A DNA stretch of 64,000 nt from Dillenia suffruticosa. Taxonomy: Eukaryota > Streptophyta > Magnoliopsida > Dilleniales > Dilleniaceae. The stretch spans positions 13,540,501-13,604,500 of the forward strand of contig JAVTVX010000017.1 of assembly GCA_033439265.1 (NCBI GenBank). The letters are read 5' to 3'. This document shows, piece after piece, positions 33,711 to 44,755 of the stretch (positions within the stretch are counted from its first letter, which is position 1; each line of letters opens with the position of its first letter). The translations under genes and the position numbers were made by a program. The notes under the pieces were generated by a model. It searched no databases. It saw only the letters and a program-made list of their open reading frames with translations, and was not told where the DNA came from.

Positions 33711-35313
33711 TGTTGAATAAAGTAGGTTTTGATGATGACTAGGAGTAATGAAGTTTGATTTTAGGTAATTAATTTAAATTAGAAATAAATTAGAATAATT
33801 GTTAAAATTTGTTCTAGATGTCTAAGTAGCCTCAATCATATGCATAAGACGACCTATGAGCATGATTGATAGAAATTTGGTTAAGTCAAAATGGCCAAAA
33901 CGACCTAAGGCTCGACATAAGATGACCTATTGACTACACTATAAAAAATAGGGCGACTGAATCTTGGCATGAGACAACCTGAGGAAAGAAATTCTCAGAA
34001 GTCTAAGTCTTCATAACACCTAAGACGACCTGACTATAGCATTTAGGATAATAAGTCATCTTAGCAAGTATGACAAAGCGATCTAACAAAACTGAGTCAC
34101 AAAAGTCTGAATCTGTAGCACCTAAAGACGACTCAGCCTTAAGGTCAAGGTGACCCAATTACTCTTAGGACGATCCAAATATATCCATAAAAAGACTTGA
34201 ACCTAGAAACAATAACACAAGTCGCATCCACAAAATGCACAAGATGACCTGACTTATTCATGCCTCAAAAACAAAAGACTGCACAACAGATGAGACGACC
34301 CACTAGTATACATAAGACGACTTAATCTGAGCTCTTAGCATATAAGTCGTCTCACTCACAAACACAAGTTGTCTCACTCACAAACATAAGTCACCTTGCA
34401 AAATGAGAATCAAGCCTAAGGCAACTCATAGTTTCTATAAGAAGACTTGTGACTAGATAAGGCCACGTAATGTGAAGACAAGTCCTCTTAACTTTCACAT
34501 TGATAAATTTAAATGAATAGTTGTCAAGACAACACAACCCAAACAAGTCCTCCTATAGTTATGATAAGGCAACTCGACTAATCAACAAGGCGACTTATAA
34601 ATTTAAATTGCAAAAACAAGTCTGCTTGTAATCTTGATAGATTGACATGTTGTCTCTAACGTTCATTTGTTCAGAAAAGTTGGTACGAATTTATTGTACT
34701 GTTTACCTACCTCACCAAACACTAAAATGCGTTCAATGGTGTCCAATGGCTAAACCTTGTTGCTCGACTATAAAATGCATTCGAGAACAGAGAAGAAAGA
34801 TGATCTATCACGCAACATTTGAAAAACAAATCTCTAAACATCACTCACAAGCCATACTCTTGATTTTGTTTAACTTGCACTATAACGAACATTCTGAAGA
34901 TTGAAAGCTTCATTTTGCATTTTATTCTCTCTCTACTTGCTGTGTAAAATCAGAATTGTATTTTTCTAAGTTTGTTCGTAAAGAAAAAAAAAAGAAAAGT
35001 ATCAAAATAGGTTTTTGATTGATCCTATAAAAAATCAAATCAAAGTATTTGAAAAATACTTGTATGGTTCACTAGCACCACCTGAAACTAGTTTGTAATT
35101 CTTGAATAGAGTAATGGATTCGAAAATCCAGGTAAAGCCTAGAAGTGGCATACACCAAGAAAGTGGAACCACTATAAATTGTGTGTCAATCGTTTCTTAC
35201 TTGTGCTTGTTTACTCGTGTAAATCAATTTTTATTTTAAATCTCTGTAATTAATCAAAAATTTTGTAAATAACATATTCACCCTCCTCTAAATTATTATA
35301 TTCATTGTCAACA
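33711..35313 (+). repeat. Sire-C 5' LTR
   Basis: TGTTGAATAAAG to TTGTCAACA. From about 33840 to 34650 it is packed with more than 20 variants of AAGACGACCTGA and its complement-like AAGTCGCCTT. It has about 60 bp near 34810-34870 that are deleted in the 3' LTR. Confidence 0.9.
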
Positions 35314-35315
35314 AG

Positions 35316-35327
35316 TGGTATCAGAGC
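35316..35327 (+). other. Sire-C primer binding site
   Basis: TGGTATCAGAGC, an exact match to the plant initiator tRNA-Met site, two bases inside the 5' LTR. Confidence 0.95.
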
Positions 35328-35374
35328 GGGTCTTTTGAAAAAGGGTTTAGCAACCTCAGAAGAAAAGATCAAAG

Positions 35375-37150
35375 ATGGCACTGAACGGAGATAGTGTTCC
35401 TTTTGAAACATGCTCAACTAATAGAGCACCATTCTTCAACGGCAATAACTACAGCTATTGGAAGCAAAGAATGAGGAACTTCATTATTGCCCAAGACGAA
35501 ACAGCTTGGGAAATAATTGAAGAAGGAATCGAATTCCTAACAGAAGAAATAGATGGAGTGAGGGTTCCTATAAAAATGAAGAACATGACTCCAGAAGAAA
35601 AGAAAGCCTACAGAGCTAGCTGCAAAGCTGTCAATTTATTGCATCTAGCCTTAGTCTCAATGAGTATAATAGAATATCATCATGCATCACTGCAAAAGAG
35701 ATATGGGAAAGATTGGAGGCTACATATGAAGGCACAATCACGTGAGAAAGAACAAAATAAGAATATTAAAGCAAGAATACGAGGCATTCAAAATGAAAAA
35801 TGGTGAAAGTGTGAGAGACATGATAACAAGATTCAAAACTGTCACAAATGAACTAAGACTGCTAGGCAAAGGAATCAGTCAATAAGACATGGTTGACGAA
35901 GTACTGCGCTGCATGCCTAAATATTGGGAAGCCAAAGTCACAGCTATTAAAGAATCCAAGAACCTGAAGACCCTCACAATGGATCAGCAAGTTGGTTCAC
36001 TAACTACTCATGAAATGAAGGTAATCTCCAAAGGAAATGGAAATGAAGAAAGAGGAAAATCCATAGCATTAAAGGCTGAAAGTGAGGAAGAAAATTCGAA
36101 CAGTGATGAAGATGAAGACACGACACTTCTAATAAAAAAATTCAAGAAATTCATGATGAGAAAAATAAACAAAAATAGAAGAGAATTCAAGAAATCTGAA
36201 AGAAGAGAAGAAATAAGATGTTACGAATGTAAAAAGCTTGGGCACATTAAAGCTAATTGTCCATCACTCAAGAAAGCAGAGAAAAAGGAAAAGAATGGAA
36301 AGAAAAAGGCTCTAGCAGTTTGGAGTGATGAAGATGAAAGTTCTAGTAAGAAGAACATGAACAAGAACAAGCCTACTTGTGCTTCCTGGCTTTAGAAGGT
36401 GATTCAACCATTGAGATAACATCTTCAATATCTTATTTCTTTGATTCAGATTCTGATCATGATTTAACTTTTGATGAATTATATGATGCACTGCTAGAAT
36501 CTATTAAGAACTTGAAAAATATGACCAAGAAAAATATAACACTTAAAAAGGAAATGATAAAATTAGAACAAGATAAGAATAAGTTAAAATTTGAAAATGA
36601 GAAACTCAATATAGAAAATGATGAATTAAAACAAGAGAAATTCAATCTGGTTGAGGAAACTAAAGGAAATGCTCATGACTTGCATGCTGAAATTGAAATC
36701 AAGTCCATTGATGTTTGCATTCACAAAGACTTAGAGAAGAAATTAGATCAAGAAAGAGAAAGAAACAAAAAATTTAGTTCACTACTATATAAAATTGCTC
36801 AAACACAAGAAAAATTGGACTTGATGCTTGGAATTCAAAGAGCCGTCTATGACAAGGCTGGCTTAGGTTACAATCCAACTTAGACAAAAAAGAAATTCTA
36901 TAGTTTCTTTGTTCCAGGCACAATAAAGGGTAAATCAAATACTAAATGTCATTATTGCATGAAGTAAGGACATGGTTCACATAACTGCAAGCTTAGAAGA
37001 AGATCTATTCCAAACCAATCAAAAACATCTAGAACACATACCAAGTGCACTTACTGTAATAGAATAGGGCATAGTTTGGACAACTGCTAGTTTAATGACT
37101 TAAAATATAAGAAAAAAATTCTAACATGGGTACCAAAGCATTCTCATGAG
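35375..37150 (+). pseudogene. Sire-C Gag (nucleocapsid) with coiled coil and three zinc knuckles
   Basis: Starts MALNGDSVPFETC at 35375. FFNGNNYSYWKQRMRNFI is the copia Gag entry motif; MVDEVLRCMPKYWEAKVTAI and LTTHEMKVISKG follow in another frame (35889-36395) after shifts near 35700-35880. CYECKKLGHIKANCP (about 36220-36264) is an intact CX2CX4HX4C knuckle. A Lys/Glu-rich heptad region (36510-36660) predicts a coiled coil. Two further knuckles lie near 36950 (CHYCMK, stop, GHGSHNC) and 37050 (CTYCNRIGHSLDNC). At least three stops lie in the frame. The intact protein would form particles around element RNA. Confidence 0.85.
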
Positions 37151-37169
37151 ACCATGATGAGCACTAACA

Positions 37170-37592
37170 TTGCTGGACCCAAAAAAGTTTGGGTACCAAA
37201 GGCCAATACTTGATTTCCTTTTTATGCAGATCTGTCTCAAGACCAAAACTCCTGAAAATACATGGTTTCTGGACAGCGAATGCTCTCGACATATGATGGG
37301 AGACCCATCTAAGTTCAGCATCTTGGAAGAGAAGAAAGGAGGCAAAGTAGTCTTTGAAGACAACTCAAAAGGAAAAGTAATTGGTATAGAAAACATGGGT
37401 ATGTTTCCTACTCAAATTGAGCACGTGTTGTTAGTTAAATGCTTAAAACATAATCTTCTAAGCATTAGTCAATTGTGTGATAAAGGTTTTATTGTTGTGT
37501 TTGATCATGATAATTGTAATGTGATACATAAATCAAACAATGAGATAAGTTCAAAGGAAATAGACAAGGAAACATTTATATCATTAATTTAG
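37170..37592 (+). pseudogene. Sire-C aspartic protease remnant
   Basis: The frame 37170-37592 has TWFLDSECSRHMMGDPSKF: the active-site triad D-S-G reads D-S-E. KGKVIGIENMGMFPTQIEHVLLVKCLKHNLLSISQLCDKG is typical of the protease/pre-integrase stretch. A TAG closes it at 37590. The glycine loss should abolish activity. Confidence 0.85.
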
Positions 37593-38600
37593 AAAACTTA
37601 AATGTTCTAAACAAAGCATGTTTAATGGCTATCGGAAATGATGATGCTTGGTTATGGATAGGAGATGGGTCATGCTAGCAAAGACTTAATTTCAAAATTA
37701 GTTAGAAAAGATATTGATAAAAGAATTCCAAAATTGAAATATGAAAAGAACAAATTGTGTGATGCTTGCATGAAATGAAAACATATGAAGTTTTCCTTTA
37801 AATCTAAAAATGTGGTCTCCTCATCAAGACCTTTAGAATTACTTCACATGGATCTCTTCGGTCCAATTAAAATTCAAAGCTTAGGAGGAAAGCACTATAG
37901 CTTTGTAATAATTGATGATTTCTCAAGATATAGTTGGGTATTATTTTTAGCCAAAAAGGAAGAAACATGCGATGCATTCATCAAGTTGTGTAGGAAAATT
38001 CAAAATGAAAAAGGATGCACAATTAATAGTATTAGAAGTGATCATGGCAAGGAATTTGAAAATAAATCCTTGCAAGAATATTGTGATAAAAATGGAATAT
38101 ATCACCATTTCTCTGGACCTAAAACACCTCAACAAAATGGTGTTGTGGAGAGAAAGAATCGAATTTTAGAAAAAATGGCTAGAACTATGCTATGTGAGCA
38201 TAACTCGCCTAAATATTTTTGGGTTACAGCTTGCTACATTCTCAATAGGGCACTGATTAAACCAATTCTTAAGAAAACTTCCTATGAATTATACAAAGGT
38301 AGAAAACTTAATATCAATTACTTCCATGTCTTTAGATGTAAATACTATGTGCTGAACAATAGAAAGGATAATTTAGGAAAATTTGATGCAAAAAGTGATG
38401 AAACTATATATTTAGGATACTTAATCACTAGTAAAGCATATAGAATATATAATAAGAGAACAATGATGGTTGAGAAATCAATTTATGTAAACTTTGATGA
38501 AAGTGACCCCTTAAGTAAAATGGGTTTTGATGATGAAATTCAAGAAGTAGAACAAATACTAGAGCAAGAGTTAATGGAAAATGAAGAAGTAAAGGAATAA
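37593..38600 (+). pseudogene. Sire-C integrase
   Basis: Pre-integrase zinc residues are seen at 37660-37780 (GHASKD, CDACMK before a stop). The core from 37785 keeps DDE: HMDLFGPIKI, SIRSDHGKEFEN and QQNGVVERKNR. PKYFWVTACYILNRA and KSDETIYLGYLITSKAYR lead to the C-terminal domain, ending in an acidic tail (QEVEQILEQELMENEE). A 271-codon frame is open, the longest in this window, so the decay is recent or light here. Confidence 0.88.
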
Positions 38601-38764
38601 ACCAATGAAGGTAGAAGTGAAGAAAATCAATCAAACTTTCACAACAAGAAGAGCAAAAGATAAAATTCCCAACCGTAAGAAGGAGTATCAATGTAGAAAA
38701 TGTAATTTGAGATATAGAGGCTGGAGTTAGAACTAGATTTTCAACTCAAAATCAATGTGAGTTT

Positions 38765-39725
38765 ATGGCCTTCATTTCTCAAATTGAACCCAAAATTATT
38801 GATGAAGCTCTAAGTGATGAAAATTGGAATCTAGCCATGCAAGAAGAGCTAAATCAATTTGAAATGAATGAAATATGGGAGCTAGTTCCTAGACCAAACA
38901 ACCAATCCATGATAGATACAAAATGGGTGTTTAGGAACAAACTAGATGAGTATGCAACAATCACTTGGAACAAAGCTAGGTCAGTTGCTGTCAAGAAGAA
39001 ATGATTGATTATGACGAGATATATGCTCCGGTAGCTAGATTAGAAGCTATTAGATTGTTGCTTGCTTTTGCATGCTATATGAACTTCAAGTTATATCAAA
39101 TAGATGTCAAAAGTGCTTTCTTAAATGGTGTATTAAATGAGACAGTTTTTGTAGAACAACCACCCGGATTTGAACACCCTAAGCATTCAGATCATATGTT
39201 TAAATTATTCAAAACTTTATATGGTCTAAAACAAACTCCAAGAGCTTGGTATGAGAGACTTAGCAATTTCTTTATTGAAAATGATTTTGAAAGAGGAAAA
39301 TTTGATACAACTTTGTTTAGTAAAAGAAAAGGCAAAGAAATTCTAATAGTTCAAATCTATTTGGATGACATAGTATTGGGGTAACAAATAAAAATTTTTG
39401 TCAAGAATTTGCTAAGTCTATGCATGCAGAATTTGAAATAAGTATGATGGGTGAATTAAATTATTTTCTTGGCTTACAAATAAAGCAAACAAAAGATGGT
39501 ATATTTATCAATCAATCCAAATTTGCTAAAGAATTGATTAAGAAATTTGGGTTTAGTGATACCAAAGGATATGTCACATCAATGAGTATATTTATCGCAT
39601 CTAGACCTGATATTCTATTTAGTGTGTGCTTGTGTGCTAGATTTCAATCTAATCCTAAAGAATCTCACTTAACCACTGTAAAGAGAATTCTAAGATATCT
39701 AAAGGACACATATAACTTAGGATAA
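38765..39725 (+). pseudogene. Sire-C reverse transcriptase
   Basis: MAFISQIEPKIIDEALSDENW and TKWVFRNKLDE begin the domain, with a short deletion and shift at 38995-39005. DYDEIYAPVARLEAIRLLLA and YQIDVKSAFLNGVLNE carry the first catalytic Asp; QIYLDDIVLG (YLDD at 39358-39369) is the active site, followed by a stop after G. SRPDILFSVCLCARFQSNP ends the domain near 39660. Confidence 0.88.
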
Positions 39726-40203
39726 TGGTATGATAGATATTCATTTTTTAACTTACATGGATATTCTAATGCCGATTTTGCTGGTTGTAAAATAGATAAA
39801 AAGAGTACAAGTGGTATTTGTCAATTCTTTGTAAGCATGTTAGTTTCTTGGTCCTCTAGAAAGTAAAATAGTATTGCTACTTCAACAACGAAGCAGAGTA
39901 TGTAGCTGCGGGGCAATGTTGTGCATAAGTCCTATGGATCAAGCATCAATTTAAGGATTATAGGATAAAATTTGAAAACGTTCCAATAAAAATTAATAAC
40001 ACTAGTACAATAAATTTAACAAAAAATCCTGTGTATCATTCTAGGACGAAACATATTGAGGTTAGATATCATTTTATTAGAGATCATGTACTCAAAAATG
40101 ACATAATATGTAAAAACTGAAAAATAAGTTACGGATATTTTCACCAAACTTTTGGATAGAGAAAGATTTTGCAATCTAAGAAAAGAATTGGAAATGATGG
40201 ATT
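39726..40203 (+). pseudogene. Sire-C RNase H remnant
   Basis: GYSNADFAGCKIDKKSTSG and WSSRK are the copia RNase H start; DVKAKYF-type positions are frameshifted. The end (ILRLDIILLEIMYS in a shifted frame, DIFTKLLDRERFCNLRKEL) is the usual C terminus of copia pol. Several stops are present. Confidence 0.75.
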
Positions 40204-41122
40204 GAATCCTTGATTTAAATATATATATAAACTCATTTTAAAATCATTTGAGGAATATAAGAGAAATTTTAAGAAAAGTTTCAAAATCATGAAATTTGAC
40301 CAAGGAACGGGTTGTCTTACAGGATCAGTAAATCACCTTACTAGTTCGGAATTGAGATGACAAGTTGTTTTGTTTTGAGAACAAGTCATCTCGAGAACAA
40401 AGCTATCTAAGCAAGTCGTCTTACTAAAGAAATGAGATGACTCACAAAATGCAAGTCATAGAAGTGACTCTGAAAACCATGACTAAGACGCCTTAGTAAA
40501 TCAAGAAGGCGCCTTAGGGATAATAGACAGACTTATTTTATTTTCTAAATCACCTCATGACCTCACAAGTCGCCTTGTAATAAATATAAGACGACTCATC
40601 ATGATCATGACATAGAAAACGAGTTTTGCAGGCATCTCTGAGTCTCCTTACCCTTGGGAAGACGACCTGATGTCTTTGGGTTTCTGTTACATAAGACGAC
40701 TTGCTACCTAGTGCAAGTCGCCTTGCGTGATAAAGTCAAGTCGATTCATCTCCTCTTGAAGATGACTCACGTGGCTCATAAGTTGGGTAAAATCCAAAAT
40801 CCAAAATCTAAAACCATTTCATCTCTACCAAGAACCCAAATCCAATCCAAGTCAAATAATTAAGGTTTAAATTCATGATCTCTTCATATTCCCTCCATAC
40901 GTTTTCCCAAATTAAAACTCTAACTCTAATCGACTCCTTCCAAAATCGCCTTTATTTCCTCTCACCGTTTCACATTCCCTCTCACTCAAACAATCATAAC
41001 CCTTCTTACTCAAGCCATTCGAAGCACCTTTGGTGAAAAACGCAAAGATTCCTCTTCTCTTACAAAAACCCTAACCATCTAAAGCCTCTCACTCTCAATA
41101 CTCAAGAACACCAACATCTCAA
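40204..41122 (+). other. Sire-C non-coding spacer after pol
   Basis: The stretch 40290-40760 contains many variants of AAGACGACTT/AAGTCGCCTTG, the same short motif that fills the LTRs. 40870-41100 is pyrimidine-rich and resembles an untranslated leader for the ORF at 41123. No splice acceptor is certain. Confidence 0.6.
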
Positions 41123-42312
41123 ATGGCGCCAAAGATGAAGAATCCAGCAAAGTTCAACGAAAGTGACTTCCCTTCATTAGAGAAAAATAAGTCTTTTTCA
41201 ACCAACTTTTCAAAAAGGAAATTGAACCTAGGTAGACTTGTCGATTGGGAGTTTCTTAAGAAAATAAATTTTCCTTATGAAAAGTATCTATCACACATCT
41301 TACACAGTTCATTGATGAGTCCAAATGAGAATGTGTATGATATCTTGGTTAGGAAATTCTACAATAACATGGAGGTTGTTGAGGAGACTGGAGAATATGT
41401 ACTAGAGACCCATTTCCTTTTTCCTACGGGAATGGAATCATGCACCTTCAAAACACACATTAAGGGAAAGCAAATCATGCCCACTCCCAAAGTACTATGC
41501 ATGATATGCAATCTAGAATGAACTCCCTTTGTTAGGTGTGAAAAGTTCATAAAATGACTCAAATCCAATGTGCTAGAATTGTGTTTATGAATGCAAATCT
41601 GTCAGAAATGAGTGAAGTGGACTTGAATGCAAAGAATTTAGGAATTCATGAGCATCTTCTACATCTTATTATCACTCATGTACTTAGGTCTAGAGGAGGA
41701 AATCACACACACATAACCAAAGAGGATCTTTGGCTGATGGCTTGCATCATGGATGCTAAAAATCTTAGATTGCATTTCCTAGTGCCTTATTTCATGATTG
41801 AAGTGACTAAATCAAAATCTACAAATCTACCCTATTACTCTCTCATTTCTGATGTGTTAATAACAAATAAGATTGATTTGAAAAAGGAGATTTCCACAAA
41901 ATTAAGCATGAAACATGGTATTGGGGAGCAATCACTGAAAAAGGCCAAGTGGGTGTTGAAGAATGGGGTATGGGAGAAGCTAGAGGAAGAACAAGAAGAG
42001 GATAGAAAGAAAAGGAAACGAGATGAGACGGGACCAAGTGAACCATCTAGAGAAGGACCATCCGAGAAAATTAGGGCTCAATCTCTTCAAATCACACCTT
42101 CCTATGGTGCTCCATCCACATTCGTTCCTGCTTCTAAAATCACCATGGACATGATTTGGGTTTCCTTAGTGCACATCCAATCACAACTCCTCAAAATTGA
42201 AGATCAAAACTCTCTTACTCATGCCAGACTGACTGAATTAGAAGACCAAAATAAGACCTTTCATGACAAAATGAATGTTGTTGGAATCCCTGGTTCACAA
42301 AGATCAAAGTAG
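41123..42312 (+). pseudogene. Sire-C extra 3' ORF (plant transposon protein-like)
   Basis: Two frames, 41123-41521 (132 codons) and 41554-42312 (252 codons), make one broken gene of about 390 codons; a TGA and a frame change separate them. Part 1 holds GRLVDWEFLKKINFPYEKYL and VYDILVRKFYNNMEV, similar as I recall to the putative plant transposon protein domain found near retroelement genes. Part 2 has HLIITHVLRSRGGNHTHIT, a basic run KKRKRDE like a nuclear signal, and a C-terminal heptad stretch (LLKIEDQNSLTHARLTELED). No signal peptide or membrane span is seen, unlike the env-like ORFs of some Sireviruses. Function unknown. Confidence 0.7.
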
Positions 42313-42558
42313 TCTTTCAAATTCTCCACCAGTTGATTCTTCTATCCCTTCATCCAATGAGCCACATGCCTAAAGAACCAACATTTTTCTTTTTACTTGT
42401 AACATTAATATTCTTTCTATTTTTAGGTGTACTGTTAGTTTGATTAGTTTCTTCCTTTTGCTAAGTCCTTCTTCAAGGACCTAGTGTACTTATTTTGCTA
42501 ATCATGTTTAATGGTAGTATTCTCTTCAATGACTTTGTCTCCTTCTTTTGCTGATGAC

Positions 42559-42570
42559 AAAAAGGGGGAG
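42559..42570 (+). other. Upstream polypurine tract copy of Sire-C
   Basis: AAAAAGGGGGAG after TGATGAC; the same core as the tract next to the 3' LTR. Extra tracts upstream of the LTR are a known Sirevirus trait. Confidence 0.7.
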
Positions 42571-42586
42571 AAAAATATGTAGTTTG

Positions 42587-42735
42587 TTTTGGTGTATTGT
42601 TTTGCTTATGTTGAATGATATAGTTGAATGACTTTGTATTTTGGTGTGTTTTTTTGCTTATGTTGAATGGCATGGTTGAATGACTTTGTGTTTTTGTGTG
42701 TTGTTTTGTTTGTTGAATGGCATAGCATAACATTG
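42587..42735. repeat. 52-bp tandem repeat, nearly three units
   Basis: Units at 42587-42638, 42639-42690 and 42691-42735 (partial) share TTTTGGTGTRTTG, GCTTATGTTGAATG and GTTGAATGACTTTGT. Confidence 0.85.
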
Positions 42736-43201
42736 GTGATTATATTGAAATTGTGAGATTTTGGTGTATTGATGTTTTGGTATGTTTATAGCATTGGTTT
42801 TTATATTGATTGAATGTCTAAATTATAAAAATGCTACATGTATTGTATTCATATGAAGTATGACATTATGTTATGACATACACACTATTTATACTAGGAT
42901 GAATCTGCATTGAGTAAGGATAGAATATATCTCTCAATAATTTAACAATATGAAGGACGATTGTATCAGTAAAAATGGTAGTTACATTCAAAATATAAGG
43001 GGAAGAGCAATAGGATATCAAGGATACACATCATAAAACTAAGTGTGAATAGCATATAATGCATATCTTTCAGAAAAAGTGAAGTTTAAGACTAATCATA
43101 GACATTTCAAAACTTAAATTGACATGCAATTGGTTTGGGGGAGCATTTTGAGACTTTTCAAACAATTTTATCAATTATCTCAAATTTGGTTTTGTCATCA
43201 T

Positions 43202-43214
43202 AAAAAGGGGGAGA
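43202..43214 (+). other. Polypurine tract of Sire-C 3' LTR
   Basis: AAAAAGGGGGAGA lies directly before TGTTGAACAAAA; it would prime plus-strand synthesis. Confidence 0.85.
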
Positions 43215-43215
43215 T

Positions 43216-44755
43216 TGTTGAACAAAATAGATTTTGATGATGATTAGGAGTAATGAAGTTTGATTTTAGGTAATTAATTTAAATTAGAAACAAATTAGAA
43301 TAATTGTTAAAATTGGTTCAAGATATCCAAGTCGCCTCATTCATATGCATAAGACGACCTTTAAGTATGATTGATAGAAATTTGGTTAAGTCATAATGGC
43401 CAAGATGACATGAGGTTCGACATAAGACGACCTGTTGACCGCACCATAGAAAATAGGGTGACCTGAATCTTGGCATGAGACGACCTAAGGAAAGTAAGCA
43501 TCAGAAGTTTAATTCTGCATAACACCTAAGGCGACCTGACTATAGCATTTAGGATAACAAGTCGTCTCAACAAGTATGACAAAGTGACCTGACAAAACTG
43601 AGTCACAGAAGTCTGATTTTGTAGCACCTAAAGACGACTCAGCCTTGAGGCCAAGGCAACCCAATTACTCTTAGGATGACCCAAATATATCCACAAGACA
43701 ACTTGAACCTAGAAACAATAACACAAGTCACCTCCACAAAATGCACAAGACGACCTGACTTATTCATGCCTCAGAAATAAAAGTCTACACAACAGATGAG
43801 ACGACCCACTTCTATACATAAGATGACCTAATCTGAGCTCTTAGCATATAAGCTGTCTCACTCACAAACACAAGTCGCCTTGCAAAATGAGAATCAAGCC
43901 TAAGGCGACTCATAGTTTCTATAAGAAGACTTGTGACTTGACAAGGTTATTCAATGTGAAGACAAGTCCTCTTATCTCTCAAATTGACAAATGAAAATGA
44001 ATAGTTGTCAAGATAACCCAACCCCAACAAGTCCTCCTATAGCCATGATAAGGTGACTCGACTAACCAACAAGGTGACTTATGAATTTAAATTGCAAAAA
44101 CAAGTCTACTTGTAATCTCGATAGATCGACCTATTGTCTTTAACTTTCATTTGTTCAGAAAACCTAATGCAAATTTATTGTACTATTCACTTATCTCACC
44201 AAACACTAAAATGCATTCAATGGTGTCCAACGGTGAAACCCTATTGCTCGACTATAAAATTCTTTCAAGAATAGAGAAAAAAGATGATCTGTTCAAGCCA
44301 TTCTCTTGATTTTGTTTAATTTGCACTGTAATGAACATTCTGAAAATTGAAAACTTCATTTTGCATTTTATTCTCTCTCTACTTGCTGGGTAAAACCAGA
44401 ATTGTATTTTTCTAAGTTTGTTCATAAAGAAAAAAAAAGCAAAGTATCAGAATATGTTTTTTATTGATCCTGTAAAAAATCAAATCAAAGTATTTGAAAA
44501 ATAATTGTATAGTTCACTAGCACCACCGGAAGCTAGTTTGTAATTCTTGAATAGAATAGTGGATTCAAAAATCCATATGAAACCTAGGAGTGGACGTACA
44601 CTAAGAAGGTAGAACCATTATAAATTGTGTGTCAATCTTTTCTTACCTGTTCTTGTTTTCGTGCAAATCAATTTTATTTTAAATCTATGTAATTAACCAA
44701 AAATTTTGTAAATAATCTATTCACCCCCTCTAGGTTATTGTAATCAGTGTCAACA
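43216..44755 (+). repeat. Sire-C 3' LTR
   Basis: TGTTGAACAAAA to CAGTGTCAACA, aligned with the 5' LTR throughout; differences include many transitions and small indels. The short-motif array is at 43320-44130. Confidence 0.9.

Larger units (their letters stand above)
33711..44755 (+). mobile_element. Sirevirus-type Ty1/copia retrotransposon (Sire-C), 11,045 bp
   Basis: Long LTRs (1603 and 1540 bp) with ends TGTTGA/TCAACA, a standard PBS, a long gag with coiled coil and several CCHC knuckles, then protease, integrase, RT and RNase H in copia order. A 2-kb region with an extra ORF and repeated polypurine tracts separates pol from the 3' LTR. These traits and the gag similarity point to the SIRE/Maximus lineage. 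Stops and shifts show it is inactive, though IN and RT motifs are well kept. Confidence 0.9.

Noticed and set aside
33840..34650. CRISPR-like array of short repeats in the Sire-C LTR
   Set aside because: Repeats are degenerate, in both orientations and irregularly spaced, and are duplicated with the LTR; the context is a plant nuclear retroelement.
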